Below, one piece after another: positions 33,900 to 45,475 of a stretch of DNA of 64,000 nt; positions within the stretch are counted from its first letter, which is position 1; each line of letters starts with the position of its first letter. The DNA lies in assembly GCA_005765155.1 (NCBI GenBank), contig VCCP01000001.1:6200001-6264000 (forward strand), given 5' to 3'. Source of the stretch: Zelopaecilomyces penicillatus (lineage: Eukaryota > Ascomycota > Sordariomycetes > Hypocreales > Pseudodiploosporaceae). The notes below the pieces were generated by a model, which saw only the letters and a list, made by a program, of their open reading frames with translations, was not told where the DNA came from and ran no database searches. The translations under genes were made by a program, and so were the position numbers.

Positions 33900-35459
33900 A
33901 GGCCCAAAATCAAGCACTTTGTTAGAGTTAGACAAGCCCTATATGCGAAAAGTGGGAGCGCATTATTTTGAATTAGAGCCGATGGACCTGTTTGATCCTC
34001 CAAAAAATTCTCAATGTAGTAACCGCCTTCTCTGCAGCAATGCTTGTCGGTTAGGCAATAAAGGAAGACATGTTGTTGTTGAAATTCGCTTATTGGAAAA
34101 TTTGCCCCCCTGGCAGTTTCTCCTATCTACACACCAACAGCTTCAAACCCCATAATAGTCGCCGTTCCAAAAGCCAAGCTCCTGATAATACCACTCTAAC
34201 ATATGGGCAGAAATTTCATCGGAATTGCCTGGCAGGCCATGTTAAGCGAAATACGAAACAATGTGCAATCTTGCCACCAAGAAAAAACAAAGAAGAAAAA
34301 GAAAAAGAAATTGATTTATCCCTTAACTCGATCATAGCGATGTTCGTTTTAGTTTCGGATCGTTGACTGACCGAAAATCTGATACAACTTGCTAGATTTG
34401 CCTGCGTGGAGCACTGTGATTATTGGATGATATGATACATTGGAGATGAACTGTTGGCATTGTTTCTGTTATCTTGGCGTGTCAAGGACTATAACTTTTT
34501 AAGTTGAATACTCTCCATCTATGGTGGTGAGTGCAGGAGGCGCTCTCAGGCCCTAGCACGGCGTTCTGGCCATATGTTGCAGGACATCGAGCAGCCCCCA
34601 AATAAAACAGAAGCATTACAGCGCCAGTGCAGCGCTGTAGCGATGGGCCCCCACTCACAGCCGTCCAGGTCTGTGTACCTGTACCTACACCTGCCTGCTA
34701 TGAACAGCTGTGTTCCACAGGCCCAGGCCACTAGTCGCCACCCATCTGGTGCTTGCTACTGGACGCCCCAAGGCCAACGTCTAATCTCGCCGCCTCCACT
34801 GCGAACCTCTGCGTCGTGAGCCTTGGACTCCTCCCGTCCTTCCCCATCTTTAACCCCCTGTCCTCCAACTCTGCTCCGCCGTCGAGATACCATCCGCACA
34901 TCCTGGTGCCGGGCTTCTTGCTTCCTGCACCGTCGATTGCCGCCTTCAAAGAAACGGTCAACCACAGCACACGTTGACGTGTCTCTTCTCAGCATACTGC
35001 CAAGCACTCTTCTCTTCTTCGGCGGGGTTTGCGACGCAATGTAAGCCGTTGCCCGTCGTCGTTGTGTGGCTCTGTCTTTTTAAGGTTCTCCGCTTCCTCC
35101 ATCTCCGCTCAATGCGTTTCGATTGAGCTTCTCGATTTCTAAACAATCCTCTTACTTCTAATAAACTCTTGGATTGTGAGTTACCGGCCAGGTCCAGACT
35201 TTCTGAACCCCCCTCGTTCAGCTTGCAATGAAGCTAACCGCGAGCTCCGACAGCTCCTCTTTTACCCCTGATTCGTACCTTCTCCGACATTTGATTTTGC
35301 CTTCCCAATTCGTGGCTACGATTGCAACCATCGAAACACAGCCAAACAGGCATTATTCCCAACCCTGTTATGGGAATCTCCCGACTTTATTTCTAGAACC
35401 TGTCTTGTTGTCTACATCCCTTTTTGTTTGCTTGGGCACACTACCCAAGCCTCATAAAT
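33900..35459. other. Intergenic region with long leader of the CCCH/Smr gene
   Basis: 1.56 kb in tandem between two plus-strand genes. The right part (from about 34800) is pyrimidine-rich and looks like promoter and leader of the next gene. It has an upstream ORF described separately. No other gene recognised. Confidence 0.45.
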
Positions 35460-35482
35460 ATGGTTTCAGACGAGTACTATGA
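35228..35482 (+). promoter_or_regulatory. Upstream ORF overlapping the CCCH/Smr start codon
   Basis: ATG at 35228 opens an 84-codon frame that ends at 35482, in another frame and 23 bases past the main ATG at 35460. If the mRNA leader includes 35228, the overlap would strongly reduce main-frame translation. The encoded peptide has no family features. The transcript start is unknown, and a leader intron could remove it. Confidence 0.35.
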
Positions 35483-37780
35483 GATGTGCTTGCCCATCTT
35501 ACAAGACGCAAGCCTTGAAGATGAGGACAAGACAGACAAACTCGAGGACCTCTTCAGGCGGCAAACTAGCCTTGTAGGCATGTCGCTCGAAAATGCCATC
35601 CTCGACACTATGTGGAGATACCGTGAAGGCGGGGGACTCTCCACATCACCGCCCCCTATCCGCCAAACGATTCTCCGACGACCGTCACCAGCTTCTTGGC
35701 GAAGCTCAGGAACACCCCTATCTGGGTCACCACGACTGGGCGTCAGCCCTCTAGCCCCGCCTGGCTTTATCCCATCCACGTTCAACAGGGCCATCTCCTC
35801 AACGGCCTCGCCTTTTTCGTCACCACGGGCCTCGCCTCGGCTGGCTCTTGCAACTCCCGTAATACCACATAGCCCGAATCTCAATGCCTACGAGTTTGCA
35901 AGCGACATTACACCTGCCGCAGAAATACTCGGAGAATATCAAACCGAGAATGTGGATTGGCTGGTTAATGACGATACTATAAGTCTCTCGTCATCCGTGG
36001 GAACAACAAGAAGTTTGAACGCTGCTGCTCCTGAGTTTTCCTCCTTGTCTGCGCAGCAAGTTGATATGTCTCCTTACGATATGCTGCGTTCCATACTCGG
36101 ACACACAAGAACGGACGAGGAAATTGAAGCATCTCTTGCAGCTCACAATTACGATCTTAGTGCAACTATTTCATCTATCATGGAGAATCGAGCGCAGGAT
36201 GGTGCTGGTGTGGGCATCCAGATAGAGGAGCCTAAAAACGTAATCATCGGCAAATCTATTGCCCCAGAAGCACGTCCATCAACCCCCCTGAACCAGCAAA
36301 AGTCTGGGGTGATTTGCAAATTCTATATGTCGACAGGCCAATGTCTTCGAGCAGACTGTCGCTTTAGCCATGATCTTAGCAACCATCTCTGCAAGTAAGT
36401 CTTATAATGCCAAAAACATAATCATGATTTGGGAAAACGCAACGTCTGACCGAGAATTTTACAGATACTGGGTAATGGGAAACTGCCTGGCCGGCGAAAC
36501 GTGCATCTTTTCCCATGATCCATCTAAATTCATGAATAAACTGACCCTCGATGGTTGCAACACTCCACCCTCTCGTGGCCAAAGCTTTCTTGCTCTTCAG
36601 GATCTAAATTCTTTCCCTTCCTTGCAGCCAGCGACCCCAGAACAATTGGGAGGGATTGGCAGTAATGGTAACTTTTCTTCCGCCGGGATTACTCCACCCC
36701 CGGGATTAAGGTCCTTTAACGGTTCAGACAGCCCACGCTCTAGGTCGCGCCCAGGTAGCCGGCAACAAGTGAGGGACGGGAATGTGTCAGCCCCTGCACT
36801 CGATGACAATGAGGCATTCCCATCTCTTGGATCAGCATCCACACGCCAAGGAAAGAAACACCATGGAAAGCGTGGTGGTCATGGACATGGGAATAAAGAC
36901 AGCATGATTTCTAGCTTGCTGGCAGATATTGTTAAAATGTCACCCTCGCCTGCCCCTGTGTCACCACGACCAGAACTCAGAAAACCAATGCAACAAAATG
37001 GAAACTCGGTTGGCTCCAGGAACGGCGAGAACAGTGCTGCGGCTCAGGCAATCCCCAATCCCAAGCACATCCCATGGCTGGAAACAGGAGATCGAGCCAA
37101 CAAGGCATACCTGAAGGCTCGCCAAGAAGCAATCAAGCATGGTGGCCTTCGTAACAAGTTCTTGCAAAGGTGCGTTACTTTTGAATGACTTCATATAGAC
37201 ACACTTACTAACACAAGTCAACAGCGCTGCTCAAGCATGGAATCGAAACGACGCACGGGCTGCAAAGGCACTCAGCCTCCGAGGCCAGAGCGAGAATGAT
37301 CTGATGAGGAAAGCACACCGAGAGGCGGCTTGTGAACTGTATGAGGAACGCAACAGAACCACTTTAGGCAACTCATCAGAAGTCTATGTTGATCTTCATG
37401 GTCTGCATCCAGAGGAGGCTGTGGAGTACCTTGAGAAAGTCCTTATGGAGAATGATAAAGAATCGAGGCCCGTCTACGCAATCACAGGAACCGGCCATCA
37501 CAGCAAGAATGGCAAGGACAAGGTTGGAAAGGCTATCAGGGCATTCTTGAATGAATGGCGATATGCCTACCGCGAGTTCTCCGTGCCAGGTGACCGAAAC
37601 AACATGGGTGGAATTCTTGGGGTAGATGCCCGTAGCTGGGACCGATCATTGGCGAGAGAGGCTACATATGATGAAGACAAGCAGACTATTGACATTCTCA
37701 GCCAGGGCGTGGAGATTGGGGATGGCAAGGTTAGGCTGCTGGTGAGGGATCCTCCTAGGGGTCCAAGCGGACGGCGATGA
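35460..37780 (+). CDS. CCCH zinc-finger and Smr-domain protein
   Basis: Three exons: 35460-36394, 36465-37169 and 37225-37780, 731 aa. It likely binds and possibly cleaves RNA. The N-terminus is Ser/Pro-rich after a short helix; a CUE-like segment (SPYDMLRSILGHTRTDEEIE) lies near residues 200-240. Two CCCH zinc fingers sit around residue 285-330: C-x8-C-x4-C-x3-H (CKFYMSTGQCLRADCRFSH) and C-x7-C-x5-C-x3-H (CKYWVMGNCLAGETCIFSH). The second is split by intron 1. The C-terminus has a DUF1771 helix (LRKAHREAACELYEERN-like) and an Smr domain with VDLHGLHPEEAVEYLE and ITGTGHHSK. The same combination occurs in other filamentous fungi, whose Smr relatives act in mRNA quality control. Confidence 0.9.
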
Positions 37781-39097
37781 CCAGGCGAGGACAAAGACGT
37801 AAAACAGATAAAAGACCAAAAAAAGTCGAAGGCCGGAGAGAAGGGGAAAGGGAAGGTATTCGCAGCAGGTGCAGGGGAGATGAGACAAACAGCACAAAGT
37901 ATTATAGTACTATCTTATATAGATGCCGCTCGAAAGCCAACAACCTCCAAGAGCAGGCCAATCATATAGGAGGAAGAATTATCATGCTAAGCTTACCACA
38001 TTAACCATCATTCAACTGCCTACTCGTTTAATTTATGTCGCGCCAGATTTAGGTTCTGGAAGCATGGACTAGTCTAGTAGTGCCACTGACACTGGATGAT
38101 TCAGGGTCTTTTCCTGGGAGGTACCGAGGTGCCTCTCCAATGTCTTCTTTATACCTTTTAATCATATATTTGGAATGCTACAGCCAAACGTCTGTTGGCG
38201 GATGGGCCCGAGAAGATGCGTTCACATGGCAAACCGACAAAGTGTCTCTGATCTGGCGCTACTTTGTATGAGAGCAGCATTTGTGCAACGACACGCACAC
38301 ATCTGACGTAAGGTCTAGCAGACACTTGCATGACCCGAAGATGGGGAGGTACCTTCTAACAACAGTACATGCCTGATAAAGCCGTTGTCCGAGCCAGGAC
38401 ACTCAGACGAAGCAGGTATTACTCCCGTAATTACGTGCTGGACTGCCTGCCCCAACCAAAGCCTTATTACTGCTCGTCCTGTTCATGACCGTCATCATCA
38501 TCAGTTACCTCCGCAGAAGATATCAAGGGACATCAATAAGATCCCTGACCTCCCTGCCTCCCCGCGATCTCCCTCCTCCAGCGTAGAATCAACCGCTACT
38601 TTTTAAAGTTGCTAAAGCGCCTTACCGCGGGTATCGCAGCCGAGCCGGGTGCGCCAGAAGCTTACAGCTGCGCGTCTGTGGGTTTCATCTCGGACGAAAC
38701 ACCCTGAAGAACGTCCACCGAGCGATCCGAGCACCCCGTGTCGTGTCGGTCGAACGAGCCAGGCTTCAAGGAGACCTGCAACCCTTTTTTTCTTTCTGGC
38801 GACCATTTTATTAAATTTGCTTTTTTGAGTTTGGTTCGGTGCAGGCATTCTCTGGATTTCTCCTGTGTCCCCTGCTTGTGTCTTTGTGAGAGGACAACAC
38901 TAGAGAACCACAGCAACAGCTCATCGTCAATGGGCATGGAAAGGTAGCCCTGTCAGCTTCTAGTGCATGAACTCCGTACTTCCTTCGCCTACCTCCACAA
39001 CTCGCCATTTTTCGCGCTCTGCCTCTGTTGGCGTGTCCCCTGAGTCGGGGTTTCCTCTTGCAAACTTCAATTGCCAACTTCTCGACAGCTACGAACG
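37781..39097. other. Intergenic region CCCH/Smr - TVP38-like
   Basis: 1.3 kb between tandem genes. Short open frames only; includes GGTACC words (38119, 38347) and ACTCCGTAC at 38970. Nothing else recognised. Confidence 0.45.
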
Positions 39098-40355
39098 ATG
39101 CCGGTCCAACCCCAGCGACCGTCGCAGCATTGGCGCTCCAATTCCACCGCCTTGATGTCTTCCTCGACATCATCTTCCCCATCGCCCTCGCCCTCGCCGT
39201 CCACGGCTCGCTTCCCAATCCCGAGCCGCATCTCTCGACACAGCCGGTCTTCAAGTCGCCGCCTTTCAGATGGCGTGAGCCGGTCAGCGTTCGCGCAGGG
39301 GCGCTCATATTTGCGAAAAGGATGGGATGCGTATTGCCGCTGGGGCGTTGACGTGATGGACACATACCACAAGCTACCGGCACTACACCGTGGCTTTGTT
39401 CTCGCCATGGTGATAATAGGCTGGATATTCATCATCCTCTCGGTTCTGTACTCAAAGGCATTTTTCGCCTGGCTTGCCACCGTTTCAGAGGTATGGCGCA
39501 AGCTGCCCGGAGGTTGGCTCATCGCCTTCTTGCTGGTCTGTGTCACGTCAGTCCCTCCAGTCATAGGATATTCCACCGCCAACACAATTACCGGCTTCGT
39601 GTACGGGTTTCCTATGGGCTGGCCCATTGCCGCATCTGCATGTGTATTCGGGAGTTTTGTTGCATTTGTTCTATGCCGCACGGTTCTTAGTAGCCACGTC
39701 CACAAGTTAATTGGCAACGATCATCGCTTCGTTGCCCTGAGCCAGGTTCTTCGGCGAGATGGTCTTCTCTACCTGACGGGCATCCGATTCTGCCCCCTGC
39801 CTTTCAGCCTTAGCAACGGATTCCTTGCCACAATTCCAAGTATCACTCCAACAGCCTTCATTCTATCTACCGCACTATCTACGTAAGTTGGACACTTTTC
39901 CATTCCCGTTGCTAGCTGCATCACTTCTCTTATACTAACCCTCCTTGAATAGACCTAAACTTCTCATCCACATCTTCATTGGTAGCAGAGTCGCCATCAT
40001 TGCTGAGGGAGGCGATGGAATGTCCCTTGGTGATAAATTCATCAATTATGCAAGCATGATTGTCGGCGGAGCCATCGGTGCAGCAGCTGGTATCATCATT
40101 TACCGGCGTACTATGGCCCGCGCTGCTGAATTGGCTCGCGAAGAGGACGTTGAGGCTGCAGATGAAGGGGACGGCGGATACGAAGATAACGAAGACACGC
40201 TCATGGACCCAGAAGATGCCGCCGAAATTATGGGCAATGACGATCTCTCGCTGTGGGAGACTCAAGTCGAGGACGACTGGAACGGAAGGGACGCTACCAC
40301 CAACGATGAAAATGGTAAGACGTGGAAGGCCCAGGTCGGAAAGGGTGGCAGTTAA
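39098..40355 (+). CDS. TVP38: Golgi membrane protein Tvp38-like (SNARE-associated/DedA family)
   Basis: Two exons, 39098-39882 and 39953-40355, 395 aa; the 70-bp intron has the branch site ATACTAACC. Tvp38/TMEM64 proteins are multi-span Golgi membrane proteins of the SNARE-associated (VTT/DedA) superfamily, which includes lipid scramblase-like members. A Ser/Pro/Arg-rich disordered N-terminus (about 85 residues) precedes membrane helices LHRGFVLAMVIIGWIFIILS and LPGGWLIAFLLVCVTSVPPV. The VTT signature is GYSTANTITGFVYGFPMGWP, followed by RFCPLPFSLSNGFLATIP, the family's re-entrant loop. A last helix (YASMIVGGAIGAAAGIIIY) lies in exon 2, before an acidic C-tail with DEGDGGYEDNEDT. The ATG at 39098 is the first in frame. 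Confidence 0.9.
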
Positions 40356-40825
40356 ACCCTGTTTCAGCATGGAACGAGTCTTTGGATTGCATAGGAAACG
40401 TGTTGTGTGAACATGTTTCGCATCATTCTAGTTTGGGGCGTCATTTGGGATTTAAACGGGGGTAGTCAAGGTTTTATGGCATTTCGGACTCCATTTCTTT
40501 TAGATAAATTTCACGGCTAGGCTCAAATTCAGGAAAATAGACACTGTACACTTGAAATTACTTATTAGACATCACACACGCTAGACTGATGACAAAGTGT
40601 TATGGACATAGATATCATAAGTGACCATTACTCGGCCTCGAGTAATTGACAGCAACGTAGTTTGATATACATTGAAAATTTGAGTCTCAAGACTCCCGTA
40701 TCTTTGAAAGATGGACTTTCCCAACGCCGACGCTTAAAAACAGAACCTCGCTTAATAGCAATTTGACAACCTAGAACTCAGGGTGTAGCATTTAAAGACG
40801 AAAAAAAAAGAGCAAAGATAGAGTG
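40356..40825. other. Convergent intergenic region
   Basis: AT-rich 3' UTR space between the Tvp38-like gene and the Cys-Pro-motif gene. No gene or repeat seen. Confidence 0.5.
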
Positions 40826-42513
40826 TCACTGATCGCGTTGATACTGATTCATGAATTGAATCGCTTGCTCCATGGGATAACCAATGAAGACTGGCCCGGT
40901 GAAAACCATTTGCGCACTACCGCTCTTGGAGAGTTCTGGATTGATAAAAGTAGGTCTCGGTAGGGGAGCGGATGCCTGTGGTGCAGCTTCTTTTGCTGGA
41001 GTAAAAGGGAGTCCTTCTGGGAGCATATGCTGTGGGCTGGATGGTTCCTTCACAGAGGGTTTGCACGAGATGCCCAGGCCAGCAAGAGCTGATGGGTTGT
41101 TGTGGTCAAAGGGACACTTACGGCCAGTAACTTTGACGGGAGTTTGCGCGCTCTGAACAGGACTGGGCATCCGCACTGGTGCGGGCGGTGGCGACATTGG
41201 ATGATCCACATCATTATCAGATGGCTCGAAAACTGGTACAGAAATGCCCCAGGGGCGGCTTGGTGATTCGCCAACCCTTACCTCCTTCAGGGGCCTATCG
41301 AAGTGACTTTGGCGATCATCATCAACCTCGACCGGTGGTTCGGCATCAGCTTCAGGATCTGTGGTAACACTGACAGCCTGAGCCCAACTTTCTACTCTGT
41401 CGTTGGAAGACCTATCAACATCGCTGCGGTGTTGCGGTGCTTCATCCTCTGGAAGCATGGGCTTATGAAGATGGCTCAGGTCCTCAATCATGCTCACGAC
41501 GTTGCCATACTTGGAGTCTAGTTTCTTGATTTGCTCCTCATTATGTTGATACCTCCGCAAGCAAATTTCGTGGCTGCGAGGTAGTTCATGCTTGTGCGTT
41601 TCTACGTAACGAGCAACCTCTTCAGGAGTGTGCTTGTCTAAAAAGCGTATTGGACATTTGCTGGCTTGAGTACCATTCACAGCACCAGGCTGCGATGCTG
41701 ACTCTTCCATCATGGCTGCACAGATTGGATCTGCTGAATGAAAGGACGTAGGAACATCAACTCCCTCAGGATGCAGCTCATTGCCGTTTATAGCTGCTGC
41801 GCCCTGGGAAAAAGGACACTGCAAGTTGCCCTTCTTACCCTCGACGGTAAAGTCTTGTTCTAGAGTAGTCGACATCGACGTTTCCAAATGAGAAGTATGG
41901 GATGATGTCTCTTCTTCGCCAGACGCTGTTGTCTTACTGGCTTCACCAAGAGATGTCAGCTTACTAGCGGCTCGGCGCCCGTCTCGGATGACGAGGGCAA
42001 TATGATGTTGGGACTGCGGAAAGATGCGCTGAGGAAGCGGCACGGGAGAAGTGTCGTCCAAAGCTATGTGAGGCGGGAGCTGCAGCTTCGCCAGCGTCTC
42101 AGCTATCTCCGGCGCAGCCGGAGCATATTTGTCTGCCAAATACTGGAACTGTTGAATAGCAGCTTGAGTCAGCGTGAATCCAACACGAAAGGGCCTTATT
42201 TGGTAATGGCAGCGAGCCAAGTGGGTGTTGGGGGATTTAATCAGGTAAAATAAGTTTGTCAATCTTGACAGGCAAGCTCATGGCCAGCTGTTCTTGATCT
42301 AGAGCTAAGGTTCTCATCATGTTGAGGTAGAGATGCTATCTCCGGCCGGTCTCGGAAAAATCGGACAAAGAAAAAAGAAACTGAGCTTACCTGCTCATGG
42401 GCAAATCGCAGCTTGTGCTCGAGGATGGTTTTGCGGTCGGCAAGAACCTGAACCTCATCGGCGAGGGTATTGAAAGCATCCGCCACAGTCTGTGTCAGAT
42501 GCAGATAGGACAT
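40826..42513 (-). CDS. Uncharacterised fungal protein with three Cys-Pro motifs
   Basis: Two exons, 42513-42391 and 42148-40826, 481 aa; the 242-bp intron joins LRFAHEQ-FQYLADKYAPAA in phase. An N-terminal helix (about residues 1-70, VADAFNTLADEVQVLADRK) could form a coiled coil. The rest is mostly disordered except the conserved-looking block KCPIRFLDKHTPEEVARYVE through CLRRYQHNEEQIKKLDSKYG (about residues 204-260). Three short motifs stand out: QCPFSQ (about 149), KCPIRF (205) and RKCPFDHNNP (384). Cys-Pro dipeptides of this kind are seen in heme-regulatory motifs, but nothing else supports heme binding, and zinc or structural roles are equally open. I do not recognise the family. Confidence 0.75.
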
Positions 42514-43737
42514 GCCTGGTGGCCCGCGACAATCGGGGAGATACTGAAGATGAAAGGAAGAGAAGAGGGAAGAGTCTGTTCAGCGTGAAGATGTTGGAGG
42601 GAGTTTTGCATCGACCCTTCTCCACTCCTGCTCCACTGCTTGGTAATTGTGGTAATTGCTGGGGCTACGCAGCGGCACTTTCATTAAGGCAGCTTGACCA
42701 GGTACCTGCCTTATCTACATGCCCATGACATGCATTAACGAGGTACCAAAGCCTCCAGGCTAGGCTACTGCATACACCAAGGTACTGCCTGCAGGTCCTC
42801 GAGGTGCAGATGTTATTGCAGTACCTGCCAGGACTGAGTTTACGACACAGTTGTTATAGGCGCTCCAGCACCCTGCCTAGTACCTGTATTTGACTACCTA
42901 CTGAGTGGTTTCAGTGGCAGCTGTTCACTGGGAAACCGACCTCAGGAGACTTGTTAACATACAATGGAGTTCCATGTTAGCAATCTAACCTCCCATCTCA
43001 TTGCTCGTGCTACACCACTAAAAGTAGGCACTATATCACTTTTACTTGCTTTACCGGCCTGGTTTTGTACCAACCAAACTTGAATAGTACTACAGTACGG
43101 AGTACTCAGCTGAGCTACATAAGGTACTCAGTGCCTTTCAAGCGTATCTTTGTAACAGCCAGCAGCAGCATGGTTGCCCAACATGGACCACAAAGAAAGA
43201 AAAGGGTTGCACCGGCATAGTGGTGTTATCTGCACTCGGTCTCGAACCATTTGTTCCAATGAACCAAACTAGATGGAGCACAGCGGGTGGTGGTAAGCTG
43301 GCGAATTGAGGAAAGATGCTGCCAGCACACAGTACCATCAGATCAACAGTTGACCGAGACAGACATATAATAGATTATAATACATACGTGGACCATTTTT
43401 AGTGTACAATCACTTTTCTCATCTCTCTATTCGCCAAACATCTGTTTGCAGCGCAACTGCCAATTTTCTGGCCTTCAACAACCTCAATATCCTTATTTGA
43501 GCTGTCCTCCACTCACAAATAAGCAGGAACACCGGGGCTGCGTGCCTGCGCGGGTTCCGCCAGCAACAACAAAGCTGGTCTCACCACCATCCCCATACTC
43601 CATGCTCCATGCCCCATATTACTCTGCACACAAACTCCAACCAAGCCCAGCCTCTGCGTTGAGTTCGCAACATCGTTTCTCTTCCGCTCACCTACCTTAT
43701 TGGCCTCCAATTGGAAAGCATCAGTCTATCTGAGACA
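42514..43737. promoter_or_regulatory. Divergent promoter region rich in GTACCT words
   Basis: 1.2 kb between divergent genes. The part 42690-43140 repeatedly shows GGTACC, GTACCTG, AGGTACT and TACCTACT words. It also has a TACGGAGTACT stretch at about 43095. The segment 43430-43700 looks like 5' UTR of the peptidase gene. No gene recognised. Confidence 0.45.
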
Positions 43738-45186
43738 ATGGCCGCCTCATCGCCCAAATTGACGGTTCCTCCCGCCAAGTTACTCAGCAGCAAAAGCCAC
43801 GTCGTCCCGGGGCAGCTGCTTGTCACAGAGCTGTTCTTTGAGGTGCCGCTCGACTACGCCAACCCCGACGCGGGCAGCATCACCCTTTTTGGCCGCAGTG
43901 CCTCCAAGCACGAGGTGCCCATAGTCGCCCCTGATGAGGTGCCCACACCAAAGCCCTACATTGTCTACCTTGAGGGCGGCCCAGGCTTTGGCAACAGGGA
44001 GCCCCAGGACCACCCGCTGACCCGGACTGCCATTTCTCGTGGCTACCAGGTGCTTTACCTGGACCACCGTGGTGTTGGGTTGAGCACTCCTGTGTCCACT
44101 GAGATGCTCGCCCGTATTCCTGGCGGCTCCGATCCGGAGGGCGGGGTTGACGCCCAGGCCGCATACCTCCGTCTTATGCGTCAGGACAACACCGTTCGCG
44201 ACTGCGAGTCGGTTCGCAAATGCCTTACCGAAGGCTGGACTGAAAATAAGGCCCGATGGTCAATCTTTGGCCAGTCCTACGGAGGGTTCATCTCCATCTC
44301 ATACTTATCCTTCTACCCGGAGGGCCTGCGGGAGGTCTTCCTCACTGGTGGTCTTGCCCCCGTTGGCAAGACGCCTGACCAAGTCTACGAAGCAACCTTT
44401 AGGAAAACTATTGAGCGTAACATTGCTTACTTCGCCAAGTACCCCGATGATGTAGAGACCTTGCGACAGATCGCCGATTATGTCAAGACGCATGGCGGCA
44501 AGGATGGCGTTCCCCTACCCGCCGGTGGTTATTTGACTGTCCCGCGTCTGCTCACTCTTGGAATCGCCTTCGGTGGCCATGGAGGCTTTGACCAGGTTCA
44601 CGGCATTCTCCTCAGCCTAAAAGCGTCCCTTGATCAACTTGGATTTTTCACCCGGGCCGCATTGGTACCCCTGGAGACCTTTACATCATTCGATACCAAT
44701 ATCATTTATGCGATTCTTCACGAAGCTATCTATTGTGATGGCCCTGGCCAGGCTTCTAATTGGTCTGCTCAACGTGTTGGCAGGTCCCTGAACCAATTCT
44801 CTTGGCTCCAGACTGATGCTACCACATCTCTATTTGAGGTTTCGGACCAGGCCGTCTTTTTCAGCGGGGAGATGATCTTCCCCCTTCATTTTGATACCTA
44901 CCCAGAGCTCACCCCCCTTAAGGCTGTCGCCGAAAAGCTCGCCACTGCTTCGGACTGGTCCCCTCTTTATGACCAGGAGCAGCTCCGCAAGAACGAAATT
45001 CCCGTTTATGCGGCCTCCTACGTTGAAGACATGTATGTCGATTATGACATTGCCAGGGAAACAGCCAAGCTCATCAAAGGCACCAAGGTTTTTGAGACAA
45101 ACGTCATGTATCACACGGCGCTGCGTGCCAAGGCAGAAGAAGTGCTGCAGAACCTTTTCAACCTGCGGGATGATGTACTTGATTAA
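43738..45186 (+). CDS. Alpha/beta-hydrolase, prolyl aminopeptidase-like (peptidase family S33)
   Basis: Single exon, 482 aa. Prolyl aminopeptidases remove N-terminal proline from peptides. The oxyanion region reads YLEGGPGFGN (about residue 79-88) and the nucleophile elbow is FGQSYGGF, the G-x-S-x-G-G of S33 (about residue 180). The block LYLDHRGVGLS and the catalytic region HTALRAK-like at the C-terminus also fit the family, with the catalytic His likely in VMYHTALR. No signal peptide is seen, so a cytosolic enzyme is likely. GC-rich codon use at the third position is strong. The length and single exon are typical of Sordariomycete members. Confidence 0.9.
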   Translation: MAASSPKLTVPPAKLLSSKSHVVPGQLLVTELFFEVPLDYANPDAGSITLFGRSASKHEVPIVAPDEVPTPKPYIVYLEGGPGFGNREPQDHPLTRTAISRGYQVLYLDHRGVGLSTPVSTEMLARIPGGSDPEGGVDAQAAYLRLMRQDNTVRDCESVRKCLTEGWTENKARWSIFGQSYGGFISISYLSFYPEGLREVFLTGGLAPVGKTPDQVYEATFRKTIERNIAYFAKYPDDVETLRQIADYVKTHGGKDGVPLPAGGYLTVPRLLTLGIAFGGHGGFDQVHGILLSLKASLDQLGFFTRAALVPLETFTSFDTNIIYAILHEAIYCDGPGQASNWSAQRVGRSLNQFSWLQTDATTSLFEVSDQAVFFSGEMIFPLHFDTYPELTPLKAVAEKLATASDWSPLYDQEQLRKNEIPVYAASYVEDMYVDYDIARETAKLIKGTKVFETNVMYHTALRAKAEEVLQNLFNLRDDVLD

Positions 45187-45475
45187 AGAATCCTGACAAA
45201 ACGATGCTTTACAGAATAGACAAATCACATTGCCTGTCAATATTTTCTCCCGAGAAGCTCTCCCATTTGACGACTCTAAACGATACTCATGCCTCGATAC
45301 CTAGGTAGTTACCTGCCTGCACTAGAACGTATTATGACCAACTCCATGTCTATGACCCTGATCGTATCATCATAATCTTAATGAGGTTATGGTAATTGGA
45401 TGGTGCCTAGAGGCCACACCAGCCCCCATGCTTACATGTGCGGACATCCCATATCATGTCTACAGATGGTAAACC
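45187..45475. other. Convergent intergenic region
   Basis: About 290 bp of 3' UTR space between the peptidase and helicase genes. Nothing else seen. Confidence 0.5.
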
